Assembly (NCBI GenBank): GCA_963728165.1
Contig: CAVSIY010000006.1
Coordinates: forward strand, 682,001 to 746,000
Origin: Hyphomicrobium_A sp963728165
GTDB taxonomy: Bacteria; Pseudomonadota; Alphaproteobacteria; Rhizobiales; Hyphomicrobiaceae
Direction of reading: 5' to 3'
Length of the DNA stretch: 64,000 nucleotides
The position numbers and the translations under genes are program-made. This document shows positions 27,859 through 38,263 of this stretch, one piece after another; position 1 is the stretch's first letter, and each line of letters opens with the position of its first letter. The notes below the pieces were generated by a model. That model searched no databases and was not told the DNA's origin. It worked only from the letters and a program-made list of their open reading frames with translations.

Positions 27859-28593
27859 ATGCCGCACGTCCCAGCAAGTGACGGCCGGCCGCCCTGGCGG
27901 GCAACCGTGCTCACGCTCTTTCCCGAGATGTTTCCCGGACCCTTGGGCCTCTCGCTTGCCGGGCAGGCGCTGCAAGCCGGGATCTGGTCGCTCGCCGCCG
28001 TCGCCATCCGCGACTTCGGCCTCGGCCGTCACCGCACCGTCGATGAGGCGCCGGCCGGCGGCGGTGCCGGTATGGTGATGCGCGCCGACGTGCTCGCCGC
28101 CGCCATCGATCACGCGCGCTCCATGGAAGCCGACGCGCCGCTCATCTATCTGTCGCCGCGCGGAGAGCGCTTCGATCAGGCGCTCGCCCGCGAGCTCAGC
28201 TGCGGCCCCGGCGTTCTCCTGGTCGCCGGCCGCTTCGAAGGCATCGACGAGCGCGTAATCGCCGCACGCGGGATGCGCGAGGTCTCGATCGGCGACTACG
28301 TGCTGTCAGGCGGCGAGCTTGCCGCCATGGTGTTGATCGACGCCTGCGTGCGCCTGCTGCCGGGCGTCGTGGGCGCGCAAGCCTCCCTCGCCCAGGAGAG
28401 CTTCGAGGCGGACCTCCTCGAGTACCCGCACTACACCAAGCCGCGCGACTGGGAGGGACACCCGATCCCCGAGGTTCTCCTCTCCGGCGACCACAAGAGG
28501 ATCGCGGAGTGGCGCCGCAAAGAGGCCGAGCGCCTGACGGCGGAGCGGCGCCCGGACCTCAAATTGCGCCCCAAGCGCGACCCCAAGCCCTGA
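27859..28593 (+). CDS. trmD: tRNA (guanine(37)-N1)-methyltransferase TrmD
   Basis: TrmD methylates G37 next to the anticodon using SAM bound in a trefoil knot. The protein has ATVLTLFPEMFPGPL, DEAPAGGGAGMVMRADVL, GRFEGIDERV, SIGDYVLSGGELAAMVLID and EYPHYTKPRDWEG. The start MPHVPASD has AGAGG about 8 bases upstream. rplS follows on the same strand after about 145 bases; rpsP and rimM, the usual upstream partners, are absent and are replaced by DUF1330 and the repeat element. Confidence 0.95.
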   Translation: MPHVPASDGRPPWRATVLTLFPEMFPGPLGLSLAGQALQAGIWSLAAVAIRDFGLGRHRTVDEAPAGGGAGMVMRADVLAAAIDHARSMEADAPLIYLSPRGERFDQALARELSCGPGVLLVAGRFEGIDERVIAARGMREVSIGDYVLSGGELAAMVLIDACVRLLPGVVGAQASLAQESFEADLLEYPHYTKPRDWEGHPIPEVLLSGDHKRIAEWRRKEAERLTAERRPDLKLRPKRDPKP

Positions 28594-28739
28594 AAGCCCG
28601 CTCTAAACCGGGCAAAGACCATATCGACAACCCGGCGCATATCGGCTATGACCGCCGCAATTCCCCAAGGCTTGCCGTAGCGGGGTGCCGGCCTGTCGTG
28701 CCGAGCCGCCACGGCCCATTGTTAGCTTCAAGGTGTCCC

Positions 28740-29396
28740 ATGAACATCATCCAAGAGCTCGAGCGCGAGCAGATGAGCGCCGTCACGATGAAGCGCGCCG
28801 TGCCTGAGTTCGGCCCCGGCGACACCGTGCGCGTCATGGTGAAGGTGATCGAGGGCGACAACGTGCGCACCCAGGCCTACGAGGGCGTCGTCATCGGACG
28901 CTCCGGCGCCGGCATCAACGAGAACTTCACCGTGCGCAAGATCTCCTACGGAGAGGGCGTGGAGCGCGTGTTCCCGGTCTACTCGCCCTACATCGCCGAG
29001 ATCGAGGTCCTGCGCCGCGGCAAGGTTCGTCGCGCCAAGCTCTACTACCTGCGCGGTCGCCGCGGAAAATCGGCGCGCATTGCCGAGCGCTCGGATGCGC
29101 GCGCGCGCCGCCTCAACGCGCAGTGGAAGGGCTTCAAGAAGCAGAAGGGCGAGCCCGATGATCTCACGCAGATCAAGGGCATCGACGCCGACCTCGCCGC
29201 GCGGCTGCGGCAGATGAACTGCATCAAGCTCGAGCAGATCGCCAACCTGTCCGACGACGACATGGCCAACATCGACGAGACGCTGCAGCTCAACGGCCGC
29301 ATCGAGAAGGACGATTGGATCGCGCAGGCCCAGAGCCTCGTTGCCGAGGCAGCCGCTGCCGAGGTCCCCGCCGAAGAGGAAGAGCAAAAGGCCTGA
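28740..29396 (+). CDS. rplS: 50S ribosomal protein L19 with a C-terminal H3TH-like extension
   Basis: Residues 1 to about 125 are a normal L19: MNIIQELEREQM, FGPGDTVRVMVKVIEGD, RTQAYEGVVIGR, FTVRKISYGEGVERVFPVYS and KLYYLRGRRGKSARI. After a basic linker the protein runs on to 218 residues, about twice the usual length. Residues 139-201 form a compact helical unit (DDLTQIKGIDADLAARLRQM, then CIKLEQIANLSDDDMANI), which resembles the helix-hairpin-helix-like tails known on some alphaproteobacterial ribosomal proteins. An acidic tail follows. There is no frameshift or internal stop, so this is a real fusion. Confidence 0.93.
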   Translation: MNIIQELEREQMSAVTMKRAVPEFGPGDTVRVMVKVIEGDNVRTQAYEGVVIGRSGAGINENFTVRKISYGEGVERVFPVYSPYIAEIEVLRRGKVRRAKLYYLRGRRGKSARIAERSDARARRLNAQWKGFKKQKGEPDDLTQIKGIDADLAARLRQMNCIKLEQIANLSDDDMANIDETLQLNGRIEKDDWIAQAQSLVAEAAAAEVPAEEEEQKA

Positions 29397-29561
29397 GCTT
29401 CGCCTTTGCGCTCGCCGCCCCGCGCTATTCGCCGGCCGACCTCAGGTCTTTCCCGGCATCAGTGAAGCTGAGCACCGGCGCGCGCAACGCATTGCGCCGC
29501 GCGCAATTTGCACTACATTTCTGATGTTGCTCAACGAACAGCGGGCTCTCGGGGTCAGCAC

Positions 29562-30386
29562 ATGTCCAACGTCGAAGTCGGCCGCGCACCAGACCGTGAC
29601 GGCAAAATCAAACTGCACGGGCCAGAGGCCTTCGAGGGCATGCGCAAGGCCGGCCAACTCGCTGCCGAGGCCCTCGACATGCTGACCGAGCACGTCAGGC
29701 CCGGCGTCACCACCGAGACACTGGACGACCTGGTGCTCGAGTTCGCCGTCGAGCATGGGGCCTACCCGGCTCCGCTCAACTACCGCGGGTTCCCCAAGTC
29801 GATCTGCACCTCGATCAATCACGTGGTGTGCCACGGCATTCCCGGCCCCAAGCCGCTGCGCGAGGGCGACATCGTCAACATCGACGTCACGCTCATTCTC
29901 GACGGCTGGCACGGAGATACGAGCCGGATGTACGCGGTGGGGCGCATCTCGCGTCGCGCCGAGCGGCTCATCTACGTCACCTACGAGGCGCTGAAGCGCG
30001 GGATCGCCGTGGTCAAGCCAGGCGCCACCACCGGGCACATCGGCGCTGCCATCCAATCCTACGCCGAAGCCGAGCGCTGCAGCGTCGTGCGTGATTTCTG
30101 CGGGCACGGGCTCGGACGCGTGTTTCACGACCGGCCCAACATCCTGCACTACGGCGAGGCCGGCGAGGGCGTGCGGCTCGAGCCCGGCATGCTGTTCACC
30201 ATCGAGCCCATGATCAATCTGGGGCGCCCGCACGTCAAAGTGCTGCCCGACGGCTGGACCGCCGTGACGCGCGACCGCGAGCTTTCGGCCCAGTTCGAGC
30301 ACACCATCGGCGTGACCGAGACGGGATGCGAGATCTTCACGAATTCGCCCAAAGGCCTCGACTGCCCGCGCTTCGATCTCAATTGA
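29562..30386 (+). CDS. map: Methionine aminopeptidase, type I
   Basis: MAP removes the initiator methionine from nascent proteins. All five metal ligands are visible: Asp in VNIDVTLILDG, Asp in WHGDTSRM, His in FCGHGLGR, Glu in FTIEPM and Glu in AQFEHT. The family block SINHVVCHGIPGPKPL is also present. The start is ATG of MSNVEVGRAP. radC starts 11 bases after the stop, so the two form an operon. Confidence 0.95.
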   Translation: MSNVEVGRAPDRDGKIKLHGPEAFEGMRKAGQLAAEALDMLTEHVRPGVTTETLDDLVLEFAVEHGAYPAPLNYRGFPKSICTSINHVVCHGIPGPKPLREGDIVNIDVTLILDGWHGDTSRMYAVGRISRRAERLIYVTYEALKRGIAVVKPGATTGHIGAAIQSYAEAERCSVVRDFCGHGLGRVFHDRPNILHYGEAGEGVRLEPGMLFTIEPMINLGRPHVKVLPDGWTAVTRDRELSAQFEHTIGVTETGCEIFTNSPKGLDCPRFDLN

Positions 30387-30397
30387 GGCTCATCTCC

Positions 30398-31144
30398 ATG
30401 CCGGGTCGCGCCAAAGACGACGACGGCGACACCCCACTCCCGGGCGAGCAGCATTCCTTCCTCGAGGCGCCGGCACCTGACCACGTCGGACACCGGCAAC
30501 GCTTGCGCCAGCGTTTCAACAAGGGCGGCGGCGACGCGCTGCCCGACTATGAGCTGCTCGAGCTGGTGCTGTTCCGCGCGCTGCCGCGCCGGGACACCAA
30601 GGCGTTGGCCAAGCGGCTGATTGCGCGCTTCGGCTCGTTCGCCGAGGTGGTCAACGCGCCCCAGCCGCGCCTCAAGGAGGTGGAGGACGTCGGCGATGCC
30701 GTCGTCACCGAGCTGAAGCTCGTGCGTGCCGCGGCGCTGCGCATGATGCGCGCGCAGATCATGCAGCGCCCCGCGCTCTCGTCCTGGAAGGAGGTGCTCG
30801 ATTATCTGCGCGCGGCCCAGAGCTACGAGCACCGCGAGCAGTTCCGCGTGCTCTTTCTCGACAAGCGCAACTACCTGATCGCCGACGAGGTGCAGCAGCA
30901 GGGCACCGTCGACCACACGCCGGTCTACGTGCGCGAGGTGGTGAAGCGGGCGCTGGAGCTCTCGGCAACCGCAATCGTGCTCGTGCACAACCATCCCTCC
31001 GGCGACCCCGCCCCCTCGCGCGTGGACATCGACATGACGAAGCAGATTGTCGCAGCGGCAGGGGCGCTCGGAATTGCGGTGCACGACCACATCATTGTCG
31101 GCCGCGAGGGCCACGCCAGCATGAAGGCCTTGCGTCTCATTTGA
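30398..31144 (+). CDS. radC: RadC family JAB-domain protein
   Basis: This 248-residue protein has an N-terminal helix-hairpin-helix-type UPF0758 domain (ALPDYELLELVLFRALPRRD) and a C-terminal JAMM metal site (VHNHPSGDPAPSRVDIDMT). RadC proteins were named for radiation sensitivity but a repair role is not established. The start is the ATG 11 bases after map. No mobile-element context is present, so this is the chromosomal copy. Confidence 0.92.
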   Translation: MPGRAKDDDGDTPLPGEQHSFLEAPAPDHVGHRQRLRQRFNKGGGDALPDYELLELVLFRALPRRDTKALAKRLIARFGSFAEVVNAPQPRLKEVEDVGDAVVTELKLVRAAALRMMRAQIMQRPALSSWKEVLDYLRAAQSYEHREQFRVLFLDKRNYLIADEVQQQGTVDHTPVYVREVVKRALELSATAIVLVHNHPSGDPAPSRVDIDMTKQIVAAAGALGIAVHDHIIVGREGHASMKALRLI

Positions 31145-31292
31145 GCCATTCTTTTGGCGCGACAAGGACATAGCTGGATTGGCGCACACGTTGGCGCCGC
31201 TGCCCCCAGCGGAACAGGCGCTGTGGCGGGCGCCGCTGTAACTCCCCATTTACTAATCAATGGCAGTTGGTGGAGCGACCTGACGAGGGCCT

Positions 31293-33288
31293 ATGTGCGG
31301 GATTGCAGGAATAATCGACCTGACGGGCAAGCGGCAGCCCGATCCTGCCGCGCTCGAGCGCATGGCCGACGCGTTGTTCCATCGCGGACCCGATGAGGAA
31401 GGCTCTCTCGTTCGCCCAGGCCTTGGCTTCGCATCGCGCCGACTGAGCATCGTCGGCCTCGGCGACGGCCGCCAGCCGATCTTCAACGAGGACCGCACCG
31501 TCGCCGTCGTCTACAACGGCGAGCTGTTCGACTACCCCGAGCGCAAGGCCGAGCTCGAAGCCAAGGGCCACGTTTTCCGCACCCACACCGACACCGAGAT
31601 CATCGTGCACCTCTACGAGGAGTACGGCGAGGACGTGTTCGCCCAGCTCAAGGGACAGTTCGCGCTGGCGCTCGTCGATTTCAACAAGCGGACCATCTTT
31701 CTGGCGCGTGACCGCGTCGGCATTTGCCCGCTGCACTGGTCGCGGCAGGGCGACTGGCTATACTTCGGCTCGGAGATCAAGGCGCTGATCGCGTCCGGCG
31801 ACGTGCCGGTAAAGACCGATGCGCGCGGCCTCGATCACCTGTTCACGTTTTTCGCCATGTCGACCCGGCGCACCATGTTCGAGGGTGTGGAGTTGCTGCT
31901 GCCCGGTCACTATCTCAGAATAGCCTTCCGCAACGACGGCAGGCCCGCGGAGGTGATCGAGCGGCGCTACTGGGACTTCGACTTCCCCGACGCCGGCGAG
32001 GAGCTCGACGATGCCAACGGCACGCGCCTCGTCGATACCTTCGAGGAGAAGTTCCGCCGCGCGGTCGAGATCCGCCTGCGCGCCGACGTGCCGGTCGTCG
32101 GCTATCTGTCGCGGCGGCGTCGATTCGGCCTATGTGCTCGCCACCGCCTCGGCCGTGCGCGGCAGCCCCATCCCCAGCTTTACGATCCAGGTGCCCGGCA
32201 AGGGCCTCGACGAGACCAGCGACGCCCTCGTTACGGCGCACCACCTGGGCAGCCTGCCGACCATCCTGACGAGCGACGCCAAGGTCATCGCCGACACCTA
32301 CGCCAAGCTGATCGCGTCGGCCGACTGCCCCGTCATCGACACGTCCTGCGCGGCGCTGTGGTGCCTGTCGCAGGAGGTGCACCATCAGGGCTACAAGGTC
32401 GCGCTCACGGGCGAAGGGTCGGACGAGGCCTTCGGCGGCTACGTCTGGTTCAAGCTGCGCCAGCTCACCTATTGGATGGATGCTGCCGGCTGGAAGGGCA
32501 GCGACTGGATCAACCGGGTCATCCGCCGGATGATGGCGCCGCACGCGAGCACGGAGGAGATGAGGCGCATCGATGCGCTCGCGGGCCGCGCCCACGCGCA
32601 GGCGCTGATCTATCACCTCGTTGCGCAGTCGCGGGACCGCTATTTCAGCCGCGACCTCAAGGACCAGCTGGGCTCGCACGTCGCCTACGAGGACGTGCCG
32701 GTCGATCATGATCGCATGCGCCGCTGGTCGCCGCTCAATCAGTCGCTCTACTACGGCTACAAGGTCCACCTCGCCGGGCTGCTGCTCAACCACAAGGGCG
32801 ACCGCGTGGCCATGGCCAACTCCGTGGAGACGCGCTACCCCTTCCTCGACGAGGACCTCATCGCCTTTACCTCGCAGCTCGCCCCGCGCTGGAAGCTGCG
32901 CGGCTTCACGCAGGACAAGTACATCCTGCGCCAGGCGGCAGCCCGCATCCTGCCCAAAGAGGTGGCGTTCCGGCCCAAGGGCATGTTCCGCGCGCCGCTG
33001 GCGGAATCGTTCTTTGCCAACCCGCCGCCCTACGTGCGCCAGCTCATGAGCCCGCAGGCGCTGATGAAGACCGGCTATTTCGATCCCGCCGCGGTGCGCC
33101 GCGACTACGACCTCGTCGCCTCGGGGCAGGCCGACAAGCTCAACGTGTTCCTCAAGATGGGCTTGAGCGGCGTGCTGGCGACCCAGCTCTGGCATCACCA
33201 CTACCTGGGCGGCGGGCTGTGTGAGCTGCCCGAGCAGTCCCCGCGCCCGGACGTGAAGCGGCCGTCGCTGCCGCCTGCCGCGGCTTAG
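31293..33288 (+). CDS. asnB: Asparagine synthetase (glutamine-hydrolysing), one frame break
   Basis: AsnB converts aspartate to asparagine using ATP and glutamine. Cys2 of MCGIAGIID is the glutaminase nucleophile, followed by ALFHRGPDEEG and VVYNGELFDY. The synthetase domain has FTIQVPGKGLDETSDALVTA, ALTGEGSDEAFGGY and SVETRYPFLDEDL. The frame breaks at about 32112 exactly at the PPi-loop; removing one C restores YLSGGVDSAYVLATA and a product of about 664 residues. The C-terminus is duplicated about 1.35 kb downstream. It is either mis-sequenced or recently inactivated. Confidence 0.9.
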
Positions 33289-33354
33289 GCACGTTGCTTT
33301 GAGCGCCGCTGTGCCGTGACGTGGCTTAGCGTCGAGGCCGCGCACAGGTCTGGT

Positions 33355-34327
33355 CTAGTGCGTGGCCTTCCCAGACATGGGGTCGTGCAGCACGTCGAGA
33401 TTGAGCCCGATAAGCCGCCACCTCAGGTCCCGATAACGGCCGAGAATGCCGATCGGGTCGTCCTCGACGGCTTTGTGGGAGGCTGCATGCCGCAGGTACC
33501 AGCCATCGCTCTTCTTGATGAGCAAGGCCTGATGCGAGACGAGTGTCCCCCTGTCGCGCCGATCTGCATGGACGAGGTTGACGATCGTGCCGGACGGGAT
33601 GTGCGCGAGCGCCTGAGGCAGCGCCTTCAGCGGCAGCACGGTCAGCGTCGCGCGCTCGTCCGGCAACCGCTCACCCAAATGCCGCAGCTTGGAAACCAGG
33701 TGCTGCTTCTCGTCCTTGGTGAATCCGCCCTCGAGACTGAGCGGAGATTTGCGCAGGTACCATCTCCTCTTGGAGATGGTCTTGTGGACCTTGACGGCGT
33801 ATCGGCCTGCTACGTCTGATGTGATGTCGCGCAGATAGCCTGCCCGAACGTTGTTGGGGACCCAGTCAAGCTCGATGAAGTGGTTGCGCGTGGCATAGCC
33901 GATTTGTCCGTCCTTATAACGTATCTTCTGCAGGGTCCGCGTGGCCGCTATCGAGGTCGCTATTCAGTGCCAACGCCATGACCGTCTCAACGAAGGTGGT
34001 GCAATCGAAGGCGTCAAAGCGGATCAGCGGATCACGATCGAATTCGCCGCCGGGGCCTTCGCCCAGTGCCCCGAGCTTATAGGGCACGCCCAGGAAGAGC
34101 TCGCTGATGGCTTCCACCCGCTGCGGCAACGACGCGGCTTGCTGATGTATGCGGCGAAGCTCTTCTTGGAGTTGCGTGTTGCTCAAGGGCTGGGATTGCC
34201 CAAGCGGGGCAACTGGGGAGCCGCACGCGGCTTGGTTACAAGCCACGGCCGGGACGCTGGCACTAACGAAGGCGGCCGCAACCGCAGCGGCAGTGAAAGC
34301 TCCAAGCCGAATTGAACGGAAACCCAC
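33355..34327 (-). CDS. DUF1460 putative peptidoglycan amidase, one frame break
   Basis: After removing one base in a CC run near 33943 (coding strand) the gene encodes about 323 residues with a signal peptide. DUF1460 proteins have an NlpC/P60-like fold and are thought to cleave peptidoglycan amide bonds. The catalytic-type Cys is in FDAFDCTTFVETVMA and the His in YATRNHFIELDWVPNN; FLGVPYKLGALGEGPGGEF precedes them. The gene is reversed relative to asnB and lies between asnB and the duplicated asnB 3' end. Confidence 0.82.
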
Positions 34328-34403
34328 GTTCTTCTCCGCTTCTTACAAGCCATTCACAATCTAAGCGCATCACTTAGCAAACGTCCGCCCGCTCGAGAGA
34401 GAT

Positions 34404-34643
34404 TTGATGATCGAGGCGAAGATCGGGCAATTTACCGTGCGCGGGACGGTCGAGCGCGATTACGCGCTCATTGCCGCGGGGGAGGGCAAGAAGGTCAACG
34501 TCTTCCTGCAACTGGGCTTGAGCGGCGTGCTGGCGACCCAGCTCTGGCACCACCATTATCTCGGCGGCGGGCTGTGTGAGCTGCCCGAGCAGTCCCCGCG
34601 CCCGGACGTGAAGCGGCCGTCGCTGCCGCCGGCGGCGGCGTGA
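34404..34643 (+). pseudogene. Duplicated 3' fragment of asnB
   Basis: The last ~80 codons repeat the C-terminus of AsnB: GLSGVLATQLWHHHYLGGG, then CELPEQSPRPDVKRPSLPP, are identical to the complete gene, with nearly identical DNA over about 130 bases (33161-33288 versus 34511-34643). Upstream residues (FTVRGTVERDYALIAAGEG) are related but more divergent. Without the glutaminase and synthetase domains it cannot work as an enzyme. It marks an old duplication or insertion event around the DUF1460 gene. Confidence 0.85.
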
Positions 34644-34707
34644 GTCCGCTGCTGACCCCCCTCGGACAGGGTATCATCGACTTCAGTTGGCCGAGTGGCC
34701 GCGGCAA

Positions 34708-34723
34708 ATCATGTCGACATGAT
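34708..34723. promoter_or_regulatory. 16-bp perfect palindrome
   Basis: ATCATGTCGACATGAT is a perfect dyad about 100 bases upstream of the DUF1003 gene. It could be an operator for a dimeric regulator; no regulator is encoded next to it. Confidence 0.35.
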
Positions 34724-34823
34724 GCCGGCCCAATCTAGGGCCTTAGATTGCGTGGTCTTTAGCCGTTTGCGCGCTGCCCACGGCGGCGCCCTTGCAGCGA
34801 TTGGAAACCCGCCGGGAGGCATC

Positions 34824-35324
34824 ATGGACAGTCCGGTCCCCCATCCGAAACGTAAGCCCATGTCGCTCGCCGAGTTCAAGCAGCGCCGACGGCCGCTGCG
34901 CAACATCAACGTCGAGCTGCACGAGAAGCGCAGCCGGCTTAACCGCTTGGCGCTCTGGATCACCAGTCACGTCGGCACCATGGGATTCTTCCTGATCATT
35001 TTCGCGTGGACCGTCCTTTGGCTCGGCTGGAATCTGCTGGCGCCGGACCGGCTCAAATTCGACCCGCCGATGGGCTTCATCTTCTGGCTGTTTCTCTCCA
35101 ATCTCATTCAGATCCTCTTGATGCCCCTCATCATGGTCGGCCAGAACCTGCTCGGCCAGCACGCCGAGGCGCGCGCCGAGCACGATCTGGAGATCAACGT
35201 CAAGGCCGAGCAGGAGATCGAGGTCATCCTGCATCACCTCGAGCACCAGAACGGGATTCTGATCTCCATGCTGCAAAAGCTCGGGGTGGATGTGCACGAG
35301 CTGATCGAGAGCGTGAAGAGCTAA
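34824..35324 (+). CDS. DUF1003 membrane protein
   Basis: The 166-residue protein has a basic N-terminus, two membrane segments (GTMGFFLIIFAWTVLWLGW and FIFWLFLSNLIQILLMPLIM) and a C-terminal helix (EQEIEVILHHLEHQNGILIS). This pattern is DUF1003, of unknown function and sometimes linked to cyclic nucleotide-binding proteins. GGGAGG lies 5 bases before the ATG and fixes the start. It appears to be a single-gene unit. Confidence 0.87.
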   Translation: MDSPVPHPKRKPMSLAEFKQRRRPLRNINVELHEKRSRLNRLALWITSHVGTMGFFLIIFAWTVLWLGWNLLAPDRLKFDPPMGFIFWLFLSNLIQILLMPLIMVGQNLLGQHAEARAEHDLEINVKAEQEIEVILHHLEHQNGILISMLQKLGVDVHELIESVKS

Positions 35325-35413
35325 GCTCTTTAGGCAAGCGCGCATCTGCTCAAGCGTTGGGGCACGTCGCCTGCGGCGACTGCGTGCTGTCTCGCGCTCC
35401 AAGAAGTGGGATT

Positions 35414-35433
35414 GCGGTCGCGCGCGCGACCGC
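35414..35433. repeat. 20-bp perfect palindrome of alternating CG
   Basis: GCGGTCGCGCGCGCGACCGC is self-complementary over its full length and lies in the 228-base gap after DUF1003. It can form a strong hairpin or cruciform; no T run follows. Confidence 0.5.
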
Positions 35434-35552
35434 CTAAGGCGAGCCGCCGACAACTTCAGGCAGTCCAATTTTCCGCTTACCGAGTTTGTAGCTGCCCTCA
35501 AACCTTCACAAGCATTAGATTAGCTACTCCCGCTAGGCTATGGAGATGGACG

Positions 35553-35915
35553 ATGTCGCTTCCGTTTTTTCTCGCTGCGCTCCTCGGCAAAGCCGCTGCG
35601 GGAGCGGCGTCCAAGGGGTTCGCCGCCAAGGCGTCGGCTGCTGGCACCAGGGGCGCATCCGCTCATCATGCTCACCGCGCCCTGGCGAAGAAGCTTGCCG
35701 GCAAGGTTGTAAGTAAGGCCCGCGATGCAGGCCGTGGATTTCGGCTTTGTCGAGGGCCGAGGCGGCGATGGACAACCGCAAGAAGAATAAAACGGGCCGC
35801 TGACCGCTCGGCTGATGACGGCTACCGAACGGTGACGAAGCTCCAATGCGGACGTTCTGGCGCCCACGTCAGCTCTGATCACCTCGCGGCTGGCATAGAG
35901 CGCTTTGCGCCGTAA
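35553..35915 (+). CDS. Doubtful small hypothetical protein
   Basis: The first ~58 codons look plausible: MSLPFFLAALLGKAAAGAAS, then Ala/Lys/His-rich sequence ending KVVSKARDAG. The remainder is Arg-rich and unlike a normal protein. A +1 shift near 35725 would instead end in AVDFGFVEGRGGDGQPQEE, stopping at about 35790, and may be the true C-terminus. No homologue is recognised. It is listed because no other gene explains this stretch. Confidence 0.3.
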   Translation: MSLPFFLAALLGKAAAGAASKGFAAKASAAGTRGASAHHAHRALAKKLAGKVVSKARDAGRGFRLCRGPRRRWTTARRIKRAADRSADDGYRTVTKLQCGRSGAHVSSDHLAAGIERFAP

Positions 35916-36680
35916 AACGGTCCACAAGCAGCCAAGCACGGCCGTCTGCAGTTGGCCCTAAGCGGAAAACCGACAGACTAATCCCCGCGCCCTCACGCCT
36001 CCCCCATACTCCCCTCACCCCTGCCCTCATGGGACGCATCAGCTGAGCGGCTACGCGGGGCGGGGGCGGTGCCCGGTTGAGGCAGGCGTCCGCACCGTCG
36101 CGGGCGTCTGACGCGCGGTTTAGCTCGCCGCAGATTCCGGGGCCGCGGATCGAGGCTGTGCAGGCTTGGCAACATCCTGCACGGACGCCCGTCGCGCAGC
36201 GGCGCTCCATGTAAGTGGCGCGCAGCAGCTCGAGGTCCTGGACGCGAGAGGCTCTCCCGAAGCGAGCGAGAGCCGGACCGAAGGCCCGCTGACGATGTGA
36301 TCGCACCCTCGGCACGGCACGCAACCGGCGCGGGCGCTGAAGGCTGCCCGTTTGTCGCGACAGGATCGCAGTGCTTTAGCGCCCGCGCTCCCTCCTTCTC
36401 TTGAAACCCTCGGGGGCTCGCGTCCCGCGAGGTGGAAAATGCTGCGCGCCTCCTCCCTATTCGTCATCCCGGGCAAGGGAGCGTAGCGACCGCTGACCCG
36501 GGACCCAGGAGAGACTCGCCGGAGGCCCCTTGGATGAATAAGCGAGAACACGGAGTTTGCGACGACTTTGACGCTGGATCCCGGATAGCCGCTGACGCGG
36601 CTTCCGGGATGACGGTAAGGGAGGCCAGGTCGCGTACGCCATCCCGGGGAGCGACGGCGTCCGCAATAGCGAACGTGGGC
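35916..36680. other. Gene-free repeat-bearing intergenic region
   Basis: No credible gene is visible. A perfect 11-bp inverted repeat, GCGCGGGCGCT (36328-36338) and AGCGCCCGCGC (36378-36388), and the two repeat elements between 36462 and 36615 account for most of the structure. ORFs here read through the repeats and have protein-like content on neither strand. Confidence 0.5.
36462..36615. repeat. Pair of inverted REP-like elements
   Basis: One element (36462-36507, beginning CGTCATCCCGGG) and a second (36573-36615, ending CCGGGATGACGG) are related and oppositely oriented, each internally palindromic around a GACCGCTGAC/GCCGCTGACGCGGC core. This is the architecture of paired repetitive extragenic palindromes downstream of argG. 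Confidence 0.6.
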
Positions 36681-37913
<1,233 letters not shown>

Positions 37914-38037
37914 AGAGGATGGCTTTCGCGTAGGGGACGTCGTTTCGCAGCGCACTATAGGGATCGGCCACCACCCTGCAAGGCTTGCGCCCTACGGCGC
38001 GCGGCGACGGGCGGTGGCAATCCATCGGGCGTTCTAG

Positions 38038-38183
38038 CCCCTCACCCGGCTCGCATGCTGTCACATTGCGAGCCGACCTCTCCCCCTGGGAGAGGTGGGT
38101 CGTATCTGAAACTGGCGCAACGCCACCTCTCCCAGGGGGAGAGGTCAGCTGGACGCGCGTAAGCGCGACAGCCGGGTGAGGGG
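38038..38183. repeat. Nested inverted repeat between argG and the isomerase gene
   Basis: Outer 14-bp arms (CCCCTCACCCGGCT, 38038-38051, and its complement at 38170-38183) enclose perfect 23-bp inner arms at 38076-38098 and 38123-38145 with a 24-base centre. The arms carry the same CTCTCCC theme as the repeat upstream of trmD. The element sits in the divergent region and may be a non-autonomous mobile repeat. Confidence 0.8.
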
Positions 38184-38263
38184 TTGCCGCGCACTGGCGA
38201 ATATCTATGGCGAGCGTGAAGGCGCTTGCGCATGATGGGCCAGCATCAACAAGGGTGCACTCC

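Noticed and set aside
36120..36551. 143-codon minus-strand ORF in the repeat region
   Set aside because: The translation is made of repeat sequence and low-complexity residues; relatives of such ORFs are typical false calls over palindromic repeats.
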